Shown here one piece after another: positions 1 to 7,277 of a stretch of 9,074 bases of DNA; position 1 is the stretch's first letter; the number at the start of each line of letters is the position of its first letter. Both the position numbers and the translations under genes were made by a program. The notes beneath the pieces were generated by a model. The model was given only the letters and a program-made list of their open reading frames with translations, was not told the origin of the DNA and did no database searches. Origin of the DNA: Oscillospiraceae bacterium. GTDB taxonomy: Bacteria > Bacillota > Clostridia > Oscillospirales > Oscillospiraceae. The DNA lies in NCBI GenBank assembly GCA_020025395.1, contig JAHHSE010000054.1:1-9074 (forward strand). The letters run 5' to 3'.

Positions 1-1389
1 CCCTATGACTCCTCTGGGAACTATCATCCCATCACAGGGGAGAATCGGGTGAATCAGACCCTGGTTCCCCTGCTTTATGAGGGGCTGTTCTCCCTGGATG
101 AAACTCTGACGCCTCAGCCCTGTCTCAGCCGGAGCCACACCGTCTCTGAGGACGGGCTGGTCTGGACCTTTCAGCTGAGGGAGGGGGTCCGGTTTTCCGA
201 CGGGACTCCCCTGACGGGGAAGGAGGCCGCCCGTTCCCTGGAGGAGGCCCGAACCAGCACCCGTTACGCCGCCCGCCTGGCCGGGATCAGGAAGATCCGT
301 GGGGTGGAGGGAGGGGTGGAGATCGTCCTTACCAGGCCCAATGGGGCTTTGCCCAGCCTGCTGGACACCCCCATTGTGCTGGAGCGGGATTCCCTTCCCC
401 CGCTGGGCACGGGGCGCTATGCCCTCAAGGGGACGGGAAGGGAGCTGTGGCTGGAGCGCCAGTCCACGGCGGACCCCGCCCTGCCTGAGACCATCAGGCT
501 CACCCCGGTGGAGGGGGTGGAGGGCCTGGTGAATGCCTTTGACACCAGGGTGATCTCTCTGGTGACCGCGGATCTCACCGCCCCCGATGTCCCCCCCTAC
601 GCCGGGGGATATGAGAGCTGGGACTACGCCACCACCTCCATGGTCTATCTGGGCTTTCGGACGGATGGAGGCTTTTGCGAGGACCCGGCCCTCCGCCGGG
701 GAATCTCCATGGCCCTCAATCGGGAGGGGCTGGTGGATGCCTTTTATTCCAACCACGCCAGAGCCTCCGCCCTCCCCGTCTCCCCGGTCAACGGGCTGTA
801 TGGGGAGGAAACGGCCTCCCGACTGTCCTATGATCCGGAGAAGGCGGCAGCAGAGCTGGACCAGGCGGGCTATACCCGTTCGGAGGAGGGGCTGAAGAAG
901 GAGGGCAGACGGGTGTCCCTCACCCTGGTGGTCAATCAGGAAAATCCCGTCCGCCTCTCCGCGGCGGGATTTCTGGAGCAGGAGCTGGGTCAGCTGGGAA
1001 TCTCCGTTCAGGTGCGGGCCCTTGCCTGGGAGGCGTACACCGCCGCCCTCCAAAAGGGGAACTTTGACCTCTATCTCTCCGAGACAGTGCTGCCCGCGAG
1101 CTTTGATCTCACCGCCCTTTTGGGGCCTGCGGGGGAGCTGAATTACGGACACTGGCAGAGTGAGGCGGCCCCCGATTTTCTAAAGGCTTTTGAGCGCGCG
1201 GAGGGGGAGGAGCGGAAGAAAGCCGCCGCCGCCCTGTACACCCATCTGATTCAGGAGGCCCCTCTGGCCCCCCTGTGCTTTAAGGAGCAGTCGGTTCTCA
1301 CCCAGCGGGGGCGGCTGACCGGGCTGACCCCCACCAGAGCAGATCCCTTTTACGGGGATGGATGGACCATTCAAAATCGTTTGTCATGA
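1..1389 (+). CDS. ABC transporter substrate-binding protein, family 5 (5'-truncated by window edge)
   Basis: The frame is open from base 1 to the TGA at 1387-1389, so the GTG at 49 is an internal codon and the real start lies outside the window. 462 residues are visible; family-5 solute-binding proteins are usually about 500-550, so the signal peptide/lipobox and roughly the first 50 residues are probably missing. The family signature is clear: 'LYEGLF' early on, then 'GLVWTFQLREGVRFSDGTPL' near visible residues 52-71, followed by the typical 'ALNREGL' helix in the middle and a 'YGDGW' tail. Members are extracytoplasmic lipoproteins in Gram-positives that deliver peptides, nickel or related ligands to an ABC permease. 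The ligand cannot be told from sequence. The permease and ATPase genes are not downstream (purL follows after 51 bases), so they would have to lie upstream, or the protein is an orphan receptor. Confidence 0.9.
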   Translation, partial: PYDSSGNYHPITGENRVNQTLVPLLYEGLFSLDETLTPQPCLSRSHTVSEDGLVWTFQLREGVRFSDGTPLTGKEAARSLEEARTSTRYAARLAGIRKIRGVEGGVEIVLTRPNGALPSLLDTPIVLERDSLPPLGTGRYALKGTGRELWLERQSTADPALPETIRLTPVEGVEGLVNAFDTRVISLVTADLTAPDVPPYAGGYESWDYATTSMVYLGFRTDGGFCEDPALRRGISMALNREGLVDAFYSNHARASALPVSPVNGLYGEETASRLSYDPEKAAAELDQAGYTRSEEGLKKEGRRVSLTLVVNQENPVRLSAAGFLEQELGQLGISVQVRALAWEAYTAALQKGNFDLYLSETVLPASFDLTALLGPAGELNYGHWQSEAAPDFLKAFERAEGEERKKAAAALYTHLIQEAPLAPLCFKEQSVLTQRGRLTGLTPTRADPFYGDGWTIQNRLS

Positions 1390-1440
1390 CCATCGGACAC
1401 CAATCACACAGGATCTGAGATCAGAAAGAGGATGAGAAAA

Positions 1441-4400
1441 ATGGTATATCGTTGTTTTGCGGAAAAGAAGGAGGGCTTTGACGGAGCGGCCAAAGGCCTG
1501 CTCCAAGAGCTGCGGGAACAGCTGGGACTCACCAACCTCACCGGACTGCGGATTTTAAACCGCTATGATGTGGAGGGGGTGGAGGAAGGGGTTTTCCAGG
1601 CGGCAAAGCCCATCGTCTTTTCCGAGCCTCCGGTGGATCGGCTCTATGAGGAGACCTTTCCCCTGCCGGAGACCCCCCACCTCCTTCTGGCGGTGGAGGC
1701 CCTTCCCGGCCAATACGATCAGCGGGCGGATTCCGCCGCCCAGTGCATCCAGCTTATGACGGGAGGGGATCGGCCGGTGGTCCGCAGCGGGACGGTCTAC
1801 CTGCTGGAGGGGAGCCTGACCCGGGAGGAGGCGGCCTCCGTTGAAAAATATCTCATTAATCCGGTGGAGAGCCGAAAGGCCTCGCCGATGAAGCCGGAAA
1901 CCCTGACGGCCCCCCTGGAGTCCACAGCCCGGGTGGCGGTTCTCACAGGATTTATCCGGCTGGAGGAGGGGGGGCTGAAGGCCCTTCTGGAGGAGTACGG
2001 CCTGGCTATGGATCTGGAGGATCTCAAATTCCTCCAACGGTATTTCCGGGAGGAGGAAAAGCGGGATCCCACCATCACTGAGGTTCGGGTGGTGGATACA
2101 TATTGGTCCGATCACTGCCGACACACCACCTTTGCCACCCGGATCGATGGGGCAGAGCTTCAGGACCCTCTGGTAAAGGGGGCCTATGAGCGGTATCTGG
2201 CCGCCCGTGCGGAGGTCTACGGGGAGAGGGCGGCCTCTCGCCCCCAGACCCTGATGGACATTGCCACCATCGGGGCGAAGACCCTGAAAAAGCGCGGCCT
2301 TCTCCCGGAGCTGGACGAGAGCGAGGAGATCAACGCCTGTTCCATCCATGTGCCCGCCCAAGTGGACGGGAGGGAAGAGGACTGGCTTCTCATGTTTAAA
2401 AACGAGACCCACAATCACCCCACCGAGATCGAGCCCTTCGGCGGTGCAGCCACCTGCATCGGCGGCTGTATCCGGGACCCCCTCTCCGGGCGGGTCTATG
2501 TCCATCAGGCCATGCGGCTCTCCGGGGGCGGGGATCCCCGCGCCCCCCTGAATCAGACCTTGGAGGGGAAGCTGCCCCAGCGGAAGATCGCCCAGACGGC
2601 GGCGGCGGGCTATTCCTCCTACGGCAATCAGATCGGCCTGGCCACCGGCCATGTGGCGGAGATTTACCACGAGGGCTACCTGGCAAAGCACCTGGAGTGC
2701 GGAGCTGTAGTAGGGGCCGCTCCCGCCCGAAATGTGGTCCGGGAGCGCCCCAGGCCGGGAGATGTGGTTCTTCTGCTGGGAGGGCGTACCGGACGGGACG
2801 GGATCGGCGGGGCCACCGGTTCTTCCAAAAGCCACGACAAAAAGAGCCTGGACACCATGGCCTCGGAGGTTCAGAAGGGCAATGCCCCGGAGGAGCGGAA
2901 GATTCAGCGTCTCTTCCGGAATGGGGAAGTGACCCGACTCATTAAGCGGTGCAATGACTTTGGAGCCGGCGGGGTGTCGGTGGCCGTTGGAGAGCTGGCG
3001 GACGGCCTTTCCATCGATCTGGACGCGGTCCGAAAGAAGTATGAGGGCCTGGACGGCACCGAGCTGGCCATTTCCGAGAGCCAGGAGCGGATGGCTGTGG
3101 TGGTGGCCCCGGAGCATGAGGCCGCCCTCATCGCCGCAGCCGAGGAGGAGAATCTGGAGGCCTATCGGGTGGCGGTGGTCACCGAAGCCCCCCGCATGGT
3201 GATGAAGTGGAGGGGGGAGACCATCACCGATCTCTCCCGTGCGTTCCTCAACAGCAACGGTGCCGTGAAGCATACCAGAGTGTCGGTCCCGGAAACAGAC
3301 CGGGCCTTCTTCCGGGGCGAGCGGTTTGCCTCCCTTCGGGAGATGGCGGAGAGTCTGAAGAGCGCCTCCCGCCGTGGGCTGACCGAACGGTTTGACTCCA
3401 CCATCGGCGCAGGCTCTGTCCTCGTCCCATTCGGGGGAAGGACCCAGCGGACCCCCGCCCAGGCCATGGCGGCCCTCCTGCCCGTTCTTCCGGGACAGAC
3501 CACCCGGCAGGCCACGGTAATGGCCTGGGGCTTTGATCCGGATCAGATGAGCGCGGACCCCTATCTGGGGGCCTACTACGGAATTTATACCGCGGTGGCG
3601 AAACTGGCGGCCGCCGGGGCCGACTATGAAAAAGCCTATCTGACCCTTCAGGAGTTCTTTGAAAAGCTGCGGGATCAGCCGGAGCGCTGGGGCAAGCCCT
3701 TTGCCGCCCTGCTGGGGGCTCTGGATGCCCAGCTGGAGCTGGGCTGTGCCGCCATTGGCGGAAAGGACTCCATGTCCGGCACCTTTCTGGATCGGGATGT
3801 GCCCCCCACCCTGATCTCCTTTGCCATCGCCCCCATTCTGGCGGACGAGGTTCTCTCCCCGGAATTTAAGGAGGCGGGACATCCGGTGTATCTCTTTGGG
3901 GGAGAGGGGACCGGAAGGAGCTGTCAGGAGGCCTGGAAGGATTTCCGCCGACTCTGCCGGGAGGGAAAGGTCCGGGCGGCCTGGGCGGTGGAAAACGGAC
4001 TTTCCGAAGGCCTTATGAAAATGTCCTTCGGCAATGAGATCGGCTTCCGGGCCGATGCGGGGGAGAGGAGCTGGGACCTTCTCTGCCCCGGTGCCATCCT
4101 GGCGGAGCTGACCCAGGAGGTCAGCCTGCCTCAGGCCGAAAGGCTGGGTATGACCACCGCCGAGCCTGTGCTGGATCTGGGGAGGGAGTCGGTCTCCATC
4201 GCCCAACTTCTGGAATGGAACGAAGGAGTGCTGGAATCGGTCTATCCCACCCTCACGCCGGAAGAGAAACACGGTATCCCCGCCCTCTCCTGGGACAAGC
4301 GGGCCCCCATCGTGGCAAAGAGCCGGGTGGCCCGTCCCAGGGTGACCATTCCCGTCTTCCCCGGCACCAACTGTGAGTATGACACCGCCGCCGCCTGCCT

Positions 4401-5130
4401 GCGGGCGGAGATGGAGCCGCACATCCGGGTCATCCGCAACGGGAGCGGGGACGGCCTGGCCCAGTCGGCACAGGCGCTGGAGGAATCCATCCGCCAAAGC
4501 CAGATTCTGGTTCTCCCCGGCGGTTTTTCCGGGGGGGACGAGCCGGAGGGCTCGGCCAAATTCATTGCCGCCTTCCTCCGCAATCCCGCCCTCACCGAGG
4601 CCATCCACGACCTGCTTCGGAATCGGGACGGCCTGATTCTGGGCATCTGCAACGGCTTCCAGGCCCTGATTAAGCTGGGGCTGGTTCCCTATGGGGAGAT
4701 CCGTCCCCTGGAGGAGAGCTGCCCCACCCTGACCTTCAACCGAATCGGACGCCACCAAAGCCGCTATGTCACCACCCGTGTGGCCTCGGTTCAGTCCCCC
4801 TGGATGCTCCGCGCCCGGGTGGGGGATCTGCATACCATCCCCATCTCCCACGGAGAGGGTCGTTTCACGGCATCGGAGGAGGTGGCGGAGCAGTTGATCG
4901 CCCGCGGGCAGGTGGCCACGCAGTACACCGATGCCCAGGGAGTTCCCTCCATGGACATCTCGGTGAACCCCAATGGCTCTCTCCTGGCCATTGAGGGAAT
5001 TTTCAGCCCCGACGGGCGGGTGTTCGGAAAGATGGGCCATTCGGAGCGGGAGGGCCGCTTCCTGGGCAAAAACATTCCCGGAGAAAAGCATCAGCCTCTC
5101 TTTGAAAGCGGAGCGGCCTACTATCGCTGA
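1441..5130 (+). CDS. purL: Phosphoribosylformylglycinamidine (FGAM) synthase, single-chain form with glutaminase domain
   Basis: This enzyme converts FGAR, ATP and glutamine to FGAM in de novo purine synthesis (cytoplasmic). It is the long one-chain type, 1229 residues from this start. In order: an N-terminal PurS-like part; the linker with 'DHCRHTTF' near residue 223; the first ATP/FGAR half with 'NETHNHPTEIEPF' near 321 and 'GGGDPRAPL' near 362; 'GGRTGRDGIGG' near 447; the second half with 'GGKDSMSG' near 773; and a class-I glutaminase domain from about 965, with 'FPGTNCEYDT', nucleophile Cys1070 in 'GICNGFQ', and His1137 and Glu1139 in 'HGEGRF'. The catalytic triad is intact. I chose ATG 1441, not the in-frame ATG at 1432: the Shine-Dalgarno AAGAGG ends at 1431, directly against 1432 but 9 bases from 1441, and as I recall clostridial homologues begin 'MVYR'. 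There is no terminator or clear promoter in the gap from the upstream gene, so co-transcription is likely. No PurR box or purine riboswitch is visible. Confidence 0.97.
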   Translation: MVYRCFAEKKEGFDGAAKGLLQELREQLGLTNLTGLRILNRYDVEGVEEGVFQAAKPIVFSEPPVDRLYEETFPLPETPHLLLAVEALPGQYDQRADSAAQCIQLMTGGDRPVVRSGTVYLLEGSLTREEAASVEKYLINPVESRKASPMKPETLTAPLESTARVAVLTGFIRLEEGGLKALLEEYGLAMDLEDLKFLQRYFREEEKRDPTITEVRVVDTYWSDHCRHTTFATRIDGAELQDPLVKGAYERYLAARAEVYGERAASRPQTLMDIATIGAKTLKKRGLLPELDESEEINACSIHVPAQVDGREEDWLLMFKNETHNHPTEIEPFGGAATCIGGCIRDPLSGRVYVHQAMRLSGGGDPRAPLNQTLEGKLPQRKIAQTAAAGYSSYGNQIGLATGHVAEIYHEGYLAKHLECGAVVGAAPARNVVRERPRPGDVVLLLGGRTGRDGIGGATGSSKSHDKKSLDTMASEVQKGNAPEERKIQRLFRNGEVTRLIKRCNDFGAGGVSVAVGELADGLSIDLDAVRKKYEGLDGTELAISESQERMAVVVAPEHEAALIAAAEEENLEAYRVAVVTEAPRMVMKWRGETITDLSRAFLNSNGAVKHTRVSVPETDRAFFRGERFASLREMAESLKSASRRGLTERFDSTIGAGSVLVPFGGRTQRTPAQAMAALLPVLPGQTTRQATVMAWGFDPDQMSADPYLGAYYGIYTAVAKLAAAGADYEKAYLTLQEFFEKLRDQPERWGKPFAALLGALDAQLELGCAAIGGKDSMSGTFLDRDVPPTLISFAIAPILADEVLSPEFKEAGHPVYLFGGEGTGRSCQEAWKDFRRLCREGKVRAAWAVENGLSEGLMKMSFGNEIGFRADAGERSWDLLCPGAILAELTQEVSLPQAERLGMTTAEPVLDLGRESVSIAQLLEWNEGVLESVYPTLTPEEKHGIPALSWDKRAPIVAKSRVARPRVTIPVFPGTNCEYDTAAACLRAEMEPHIRVIRNGSGDGLAQSAQALEESIRQSQILVLPGGFSGGDEPEGSAKFIAAFLRNPALTEAIHDLLRNRDGLILGICNGFQALIKLGLVPYGEIRPLEESCPTLTFNRIGRHQSRYVTTRVASVQSPWMLRARVGDLHTIPISHGEGRFTASEEVAEQLIARGQVATQYTDAQGVPSMDISVNPNGSLLAIEGIFSPDGRVFGKMGHSEREGRFLGKNIPGEKHQPLFESGAAYYR

Positions 5131-5182
5131 TACAGGAAAACCCGTTTTCCGCCCTCTGCGCAAGAGGCGGAGAAGGGAGGAG
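5131..5182 (+). repeat. Two hairpins just after purL (possible 3'-end structure)
   Basis: Directly after the purL stop are GGAAAA-CCCG-TTTTCC and then a second hairpin with arms CCGC(C)CTCT and AGAGGCGG and one bulged C. Neither is followed by a run of T, so they are not classic intrinsic terminators. They may stabilise the 3' end of the purL message. I see no better terminator before the next gene. Confidence 0.4.
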
Positions 5183-5369
5183 GCCTGTCAGAGGGAGGGG
5201 GAACCCACCGGTTCATCCGTCGAAACAGGGGGTTTTTATGAAAATTTAATTTCTCTTTCAATCTTCTTTCAGGAGCGGGGAGTAGAATACAGGCATCTGG
5301 ACAATGCTGGACCGGAGGGGAGGACAAACCGACGGACACAGGATTGCCGCACCCAAGGAGGAAGCTGAT

Positions 5370-5597
5370 ATGATAATCTTTGCCCTGTTCATTGTGATTG
5401 GAGTGTTGGCCCTGGTGGGACTGGTGCTGATCGGTCTGCCGCTGCTGATTCTCATGGCCATTCTCCCCCCTTTTCTCACCCTTGCGGGAATCATCCTCAC
5501 GGTGAAGGCTTTGATGGATAAGCCGATCCTGGGGGAAAACTTTTATCCCGCTGCCGCCTGCCTTGTGATGTCTGCTCTGATCCGCTGGATTTTCTGA
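5370..5597 (+). CDS. Small hydrophobic membrane protein, 75 residues, unknown function
   Basis: The start ATG at 5370 has a strong Shine-Dalgarno, AAGGAGG at 5355-5361, 8 bases upstream; no Met or better site lies further up. The product is almost entirely apolar: residues 2-22 and about 24-45 form two likely membrane segments separated by Gly-Leu-Pro, then a short polar stretch (ALMDKPILGENF, 47-58), then a third weak hydrophobic segment to the end (59-74, with one Arg). There is no signal-cleavage motif and no catalytic motif. I do not recognise a family. Its stop codon lies inside the first copy of the 11-bp repeat upstream of the response-regulator gene, so the two genes are tightly packed, but the regulator has its own promoter. 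The strong ribosome-binding site is the best evidence that this gene is real. Confidence 0.7.
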   Translation: MIIFALFIVIGVLALVGLVLIGLPLLILMAILPPFLTLAGIILTVKALMDKPILGENFYPAAACLVMSALIRWIF

Positions 5598-5611
5598 CGA
5601 TTTTCTGACAC
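5590..5611 (+). promoter_or_regulatory. Tandem 11-bp direct repeat, candidate response-regulator box
   Basis: TTTTCTGAC occurs at 5590-5598 and again at 5601-5609, giving an exact 11-base period. OmpR/PhoB-type winged-helix regulators commonly bind head-to-tail repeats of this period. The site ends 14 bases before the -35 of the response-regulator gene, a position suited to activation or autoregulation. That this protein binds here is inference. Confidence 0.5.
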
Positions 5612-5644
5612 CGGCCGGTCCTTCCTTGACGAAGGGCCGGCCGG
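5611..5644 (+). repeat. 14-bp inverted repeat covering the -35 of the response-regulator promoter
   Basis: The arms at 5611-5624 and 5631-5644 match in 13 of 14 positions (the exception is a T·G pair), with loop CTTGAC. The -35 hexamer sits in the loop and right arm. There is no T-tract after it in either direction, so an operator is more likely than a terminator. It could also be a weak terminator for the small membrane-protein gene. Confidence 0.55.
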
Positions 5645-5655
5645 ACCGCTATAAT
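5626..5655 (+). promoter_or_regulatory. Promoter of the response-regulator gene
   Basis: TTGACG at 5626-5631 and a perfect TATAAT at 5650-5655 are 18 bases apart. Transcription would start near 5662 and leave a leader of about 45 bases with a good Shine-Dalgarno (AGAGGAGG, 5692-5699). Confidence 0.8.
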
Positions 5656-5706
5656 GGAAAAGAGAGGGCAAAGGCCCAAACGGACAATGGGAGAGGAGGC
5701 AAGCCC

Positions 5707-6396
5707 ATGACCCCCAATATCCTGGTGGTGGACGACGAGCCGGAAATTGCCGATTTGGTGGAGGTTTATCTGGTGAATGAGGGCTTTCAGGTGGTCAAAT
5801 GCGGAAACGGCACCGATGCCCTGGAGATTTTGCGCCAAACATCGGTGGATATGGCCCTTCTGGATGTGATGCTTCCCGACATCTCCGGCTTTACCCTCTG
5901 CGGGGAGATTCGGAAGCAGTATCATTTCCCGGTGATTATGTTAACCGCAAAAACCGGGGATATGGATAAGATCACCGGCCTTACCATCGGGGCGGATGAC
6001 TATATCACAAAGCCCTTCAACCCCCTGGAGCTGGTGGCCAGGGTCAAGGCCCAGCTCCGCCGGTTCACCCGCTACAACGAGAGTGAAAAGTCCCCCGGGG
6101 ATGTGATTGACTTTAACGGGCTGGTCATCAGCAGGGCCACCCACGAGGCCCGGCTGTACGATCAGGAGCTGGGACTCACCCCCTTGGAATTTGACATTCT
6201 GTGGCTTCTGGCCTCCAACCGGGGGCAGGTTATCTCTGCCGAGCGGCTGTTTGAAACCGTCTGGGGGGAGAAATATCTGGACCGCAACAACACCGTGATG
6301 GTCCACATCCGCCGGCTTCGGGAAAAGATGGGGGAGCCCTCCCGAAATCCCAAATTTATCAAGACTGTGTGGGGTGTGGGATATAAAATCGATTGA
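5707..6396 (+). CDS. OmpR/PhoB-family response regulator, VanR-like; no adjacent kinase
   Basis: A 229-residue two-domain transcription factor of normal family length. The receiver domain (about 4-118) has the acidic pair Asp9-Asp10, phospho-acceptor Asp53 in 'LLDVMLP', Thr80 and Lys102-Pro103. The segment 'KITGLTIGADDYITKPF' is very close to VanR as I remember it. The C-terminal winged-helix domain (about 132-229) ends with the usual 'TVWGVGYKI'. All residues needed for phosphorylation are present. ATG 5707 was chosen because AGAGGAGG lies 7 bases upstream and the protein then begins 'MTPNILVVDDE'; the open frame further upstream crosses the promoter. A sensor kinase normally follows such genes, but here a tRNA operon begins within 25 bases of the stop, so the partner kinase is elsewhere or absent. 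VanR-like sequence does not imply vancomycin resistance: no van genes are present, and the regulon is unknown. Confidence 0.93.
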   Translation: MTPNILVVDDEPEIADLVEVYLVNEGFQVVKCGNGTDALEILRQTSVDMALLDVMLPDISGFTLCGEIRKQYHFPVIMLTAKTGDMDKITGLTIGADDYITKPFNPLELVARVKAQLRRFTRYNESEKSPGDVIDFNGLVISRATHEARLYDQELGLTPLEFDILWLLASNRGQVISAERLFETVWGEKYLDRNNTVMVHIRRLREKMGEPSRNPKFIKTVWGVGYKID

Positions 6397-6420
6397 ATTT
6401 GGAAAATCGAGAAAAAGGGC

Positions 6421-6449
6421 TTGACAAATGGGGCGGAGTTCAGTATACT
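6421..6449 (+). promoter_or_regulatory. Promoter of the tRNA operon
   Basis: A perfect TTGACA at 6421-6426 and TATACT at 6444-6449 with 17 bases between them, about 31 bases before the first tRNA. No terminator separates it from the regulator gene, so some read-through is possible. Confidence 0.85.
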
Positions 6450-6480
6450 AATTCTTGCCCTGCAATGGCGGGGCCAATTT

Positions 6481-6557
6481 GGCGGCGTAGCTCAGTTGGC
6501 TAGAGCATGCGGTTCATACCCGCAGGGTCACCGGTTCGAATCCAGTCGCCGCTACCA
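6481..6557 (+). tRNA. tRNA-Met (CAT), elongator type
   Basis: A 77-base cloverleaf with encoded CCA (6555-6557) and anticodon CAT at 6515-6517. The acceptor stem GGCGGCG/CGCCGCT has a G1·U72 pair, as in the Bacillus elongator tRNA-Met. The anticodon stem is TGCGG/CCGCA, not the three G-C pairs of an initiator, and the body does not resemble tRNA-Ile2. The T-stem ACCGG/CCAGT has one C·A mismatch (positions 51-63). Confidence 0.93.
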
Positions 6558-6558
6558 T

Positions 6559-6602
6559 CCCAAAGGCGGCTGGAAGGTCGCCTTTGGGTGCCCGGAAGGG
6601 CA
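6559..6602 (+). repeat. Two hairpins in the tRNA-Met/tRNA-Glu spacer
   Basis: CCCAAAGGCG (6559-6568) pairs perfectly with CGCCTTTGGG (6579-6588), and TGCCC-GGAA-GGGCA follows at 6589-6602. No T-run follows, so transcription should pass through. They probably fold in the precursor RNA and could guide or limit processing. Confidence 0.6.
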
Positions 6603-6621
6603 AGGCAGCCCGCAGAGAAAC

Positions 6622-6696
6622 GGCGCGTTGGTCAAACGGTTAAGACACCGCCCTTTCACGGCGGTAATACGGGTTCGATTCCCGTACGCGTCACCA
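6622..6696 (+). tRNA. tRNA-Glu (TTC)
   Basis: A 75-base cloverleaf with anticodon TTC at 6655-6657, anticodon stem CCGCC/GGCGG and encoded CCA (6694-6696). The acceptor stem GGCGCGT/ACGCGTC has a G2·U71 wobble, usual in Firmicute tRNA-Glu. Confidence 0.96.
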
Positions 6697-6718
6697 CCCT
6701 TTTTAGGGAACCTTCCAT

Positions 6719-6794
6719 GGAGGCATAGCTCAGCTGGTAGAGCGCTCGCCTCACACGCGAGAGGTCACAGATTCGAGTTCTGTTGTCTCCACCA
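6719..6794 (+). tRNA. tRNA-Val (CAC)
   Basis: A 76-base cloverleaf with anticodon CAC at 6752-6754, anticodon stem CTCGC/GCGAG, T-stem ACAGA/TCTGT, acceptor stem GGAGGCA/TGTCTCC with one G·U, and encoded CCA (6792-6794). It reads GTG codons and is the last tRNA before the terminator. Confidence 0.96.
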
Positions 6795-6796
6795 GG

Positions 6797-6836
6797 AAAA
6801 CACCTGAAATCGCAGGATTTCAGGTGTTTTTTCTTT
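6797..6836 (+). terminator. Intrinsic terminator of the tRNA operon
   Basis: Perfect 14-base arms at 6797-6810 and 6817-6830 (core CACCTGAAAT / ATTTCAGGTG) with loop CGCAGG, running into TTTTTTCTTT. This is strong for the + strand. Confidence 0.93.
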
Positions 6837-6874
6837 CCCCTGAAAGGGTTGAAAAAAAGACCGGGCCGTGGGTG

Positions 6875-6902
6875 TTGACAGTTTGGGAAAATATGATATG
6901 AT
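6875..6902 (+). promoter_or_regulatory. Promoter of the cobalamin-riboswitch transcript
   Basis: A perfect TTGACA at 6875-6880 and TATGAT at 6897-6902 with 16 bases between them. Transcription would begin near 6909, about 35 bases before the riboswitch core and about 400 before the start codon. Confidence 0.78.
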
Positions 6903-6940
6903 GAAAAAGGGGAGGGGCAAAACCACTCCCTGACAATTGA

Positions 6941-7186
6941 ATCAGAGGTTGTCTATTGCGCGGTGCGACCGCCTGTCCCGGGACGGGGACGGGGGGTGAG
7001 AAGGAAGGGGTAAAAACCCCACGCGACCGGCACTGTATGCGTGAGGCCACTCCGAGGGGGGGCAGACCCCTGGGACGAAAGTCCGTCATTGCAGAGGAAG
7101 CTCTGTGAGAAGGCAGGAGATGGGCGCAGAGGGCGGAAACCCTCCTAACGCGAGTCAGGATACTTCCACGGCGTAGGGCAAACAGA
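6941..7186 (+). ncRNA. Cobalamin (B12) riboswitch, class-I type
   Basis: Conserved elements of the class-I cobalamin aptamer appear in the right order: AGAGGTTGTC at 6944-6953; GGAA followed by the GGGG/CCCC stem-loop (7003-7020); CACTGT then ATGCG (7031-7041); GCCACT at 7046-7051 facing GAAGGC at 7109-7114; and the B12-box GAGTCAGGATAC at 7152-7163. Between them are clean hairpins: GGGG-CAGA-CCCC (7059-7070), GGAC-GAAA-GTCC (7073-7084), CAGAG-GAAG-CTCTG (7092-7105) and GAGGG/CCCTC (7129-7144). The outer ends are approximate. Such RNAs usually switch genes for B12 uptake or synthesis, or B12-independent enzymes, off when adenosylcobalamin is plentiful. Here the only gene downstream before a terminator is the 104-residue protein at 7315. 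Confidence 0.88.
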
Positions 7187-7277
7187 TCGGCAGCGGGCGT
7201 GCTCTCCGTGTGCGGAAAAACAGAGACCGCTGATTTCCGGGAGGAAATTGGCGTCTTTTTCTTCTCCGGGAGAGGAG

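Noticed and set aside
1555..5163. Open frame of 1202 codons on the minus strand opposite purL
   Set aside because: It is a by-product of GC-rich third codon positions in purL. The translation is rich in Gly, Pro and His with no domain, while the + strand has every PurL motif.
5626..5706. Longer N-terminus for the response regulator
   Set aside because: The extension runs through the -35/-10 promoter and the Shine-Dalgarno; the family begins at 'ILVVDDE'.
6421..6807. 128-codon + strand frame
   Set aside because: It overlaps the promoter and three tRNA genes; chance open frame.
7061..7100. Possible RNase P or tmRNA, suggested by GAAAGTCC and GAGGAAG
   Set aside because: The other conserved RNase P blocks are missing, and the same stretch fits the middle stems of the cobalamin riboswitch, whose main motifs flank it on both sides.
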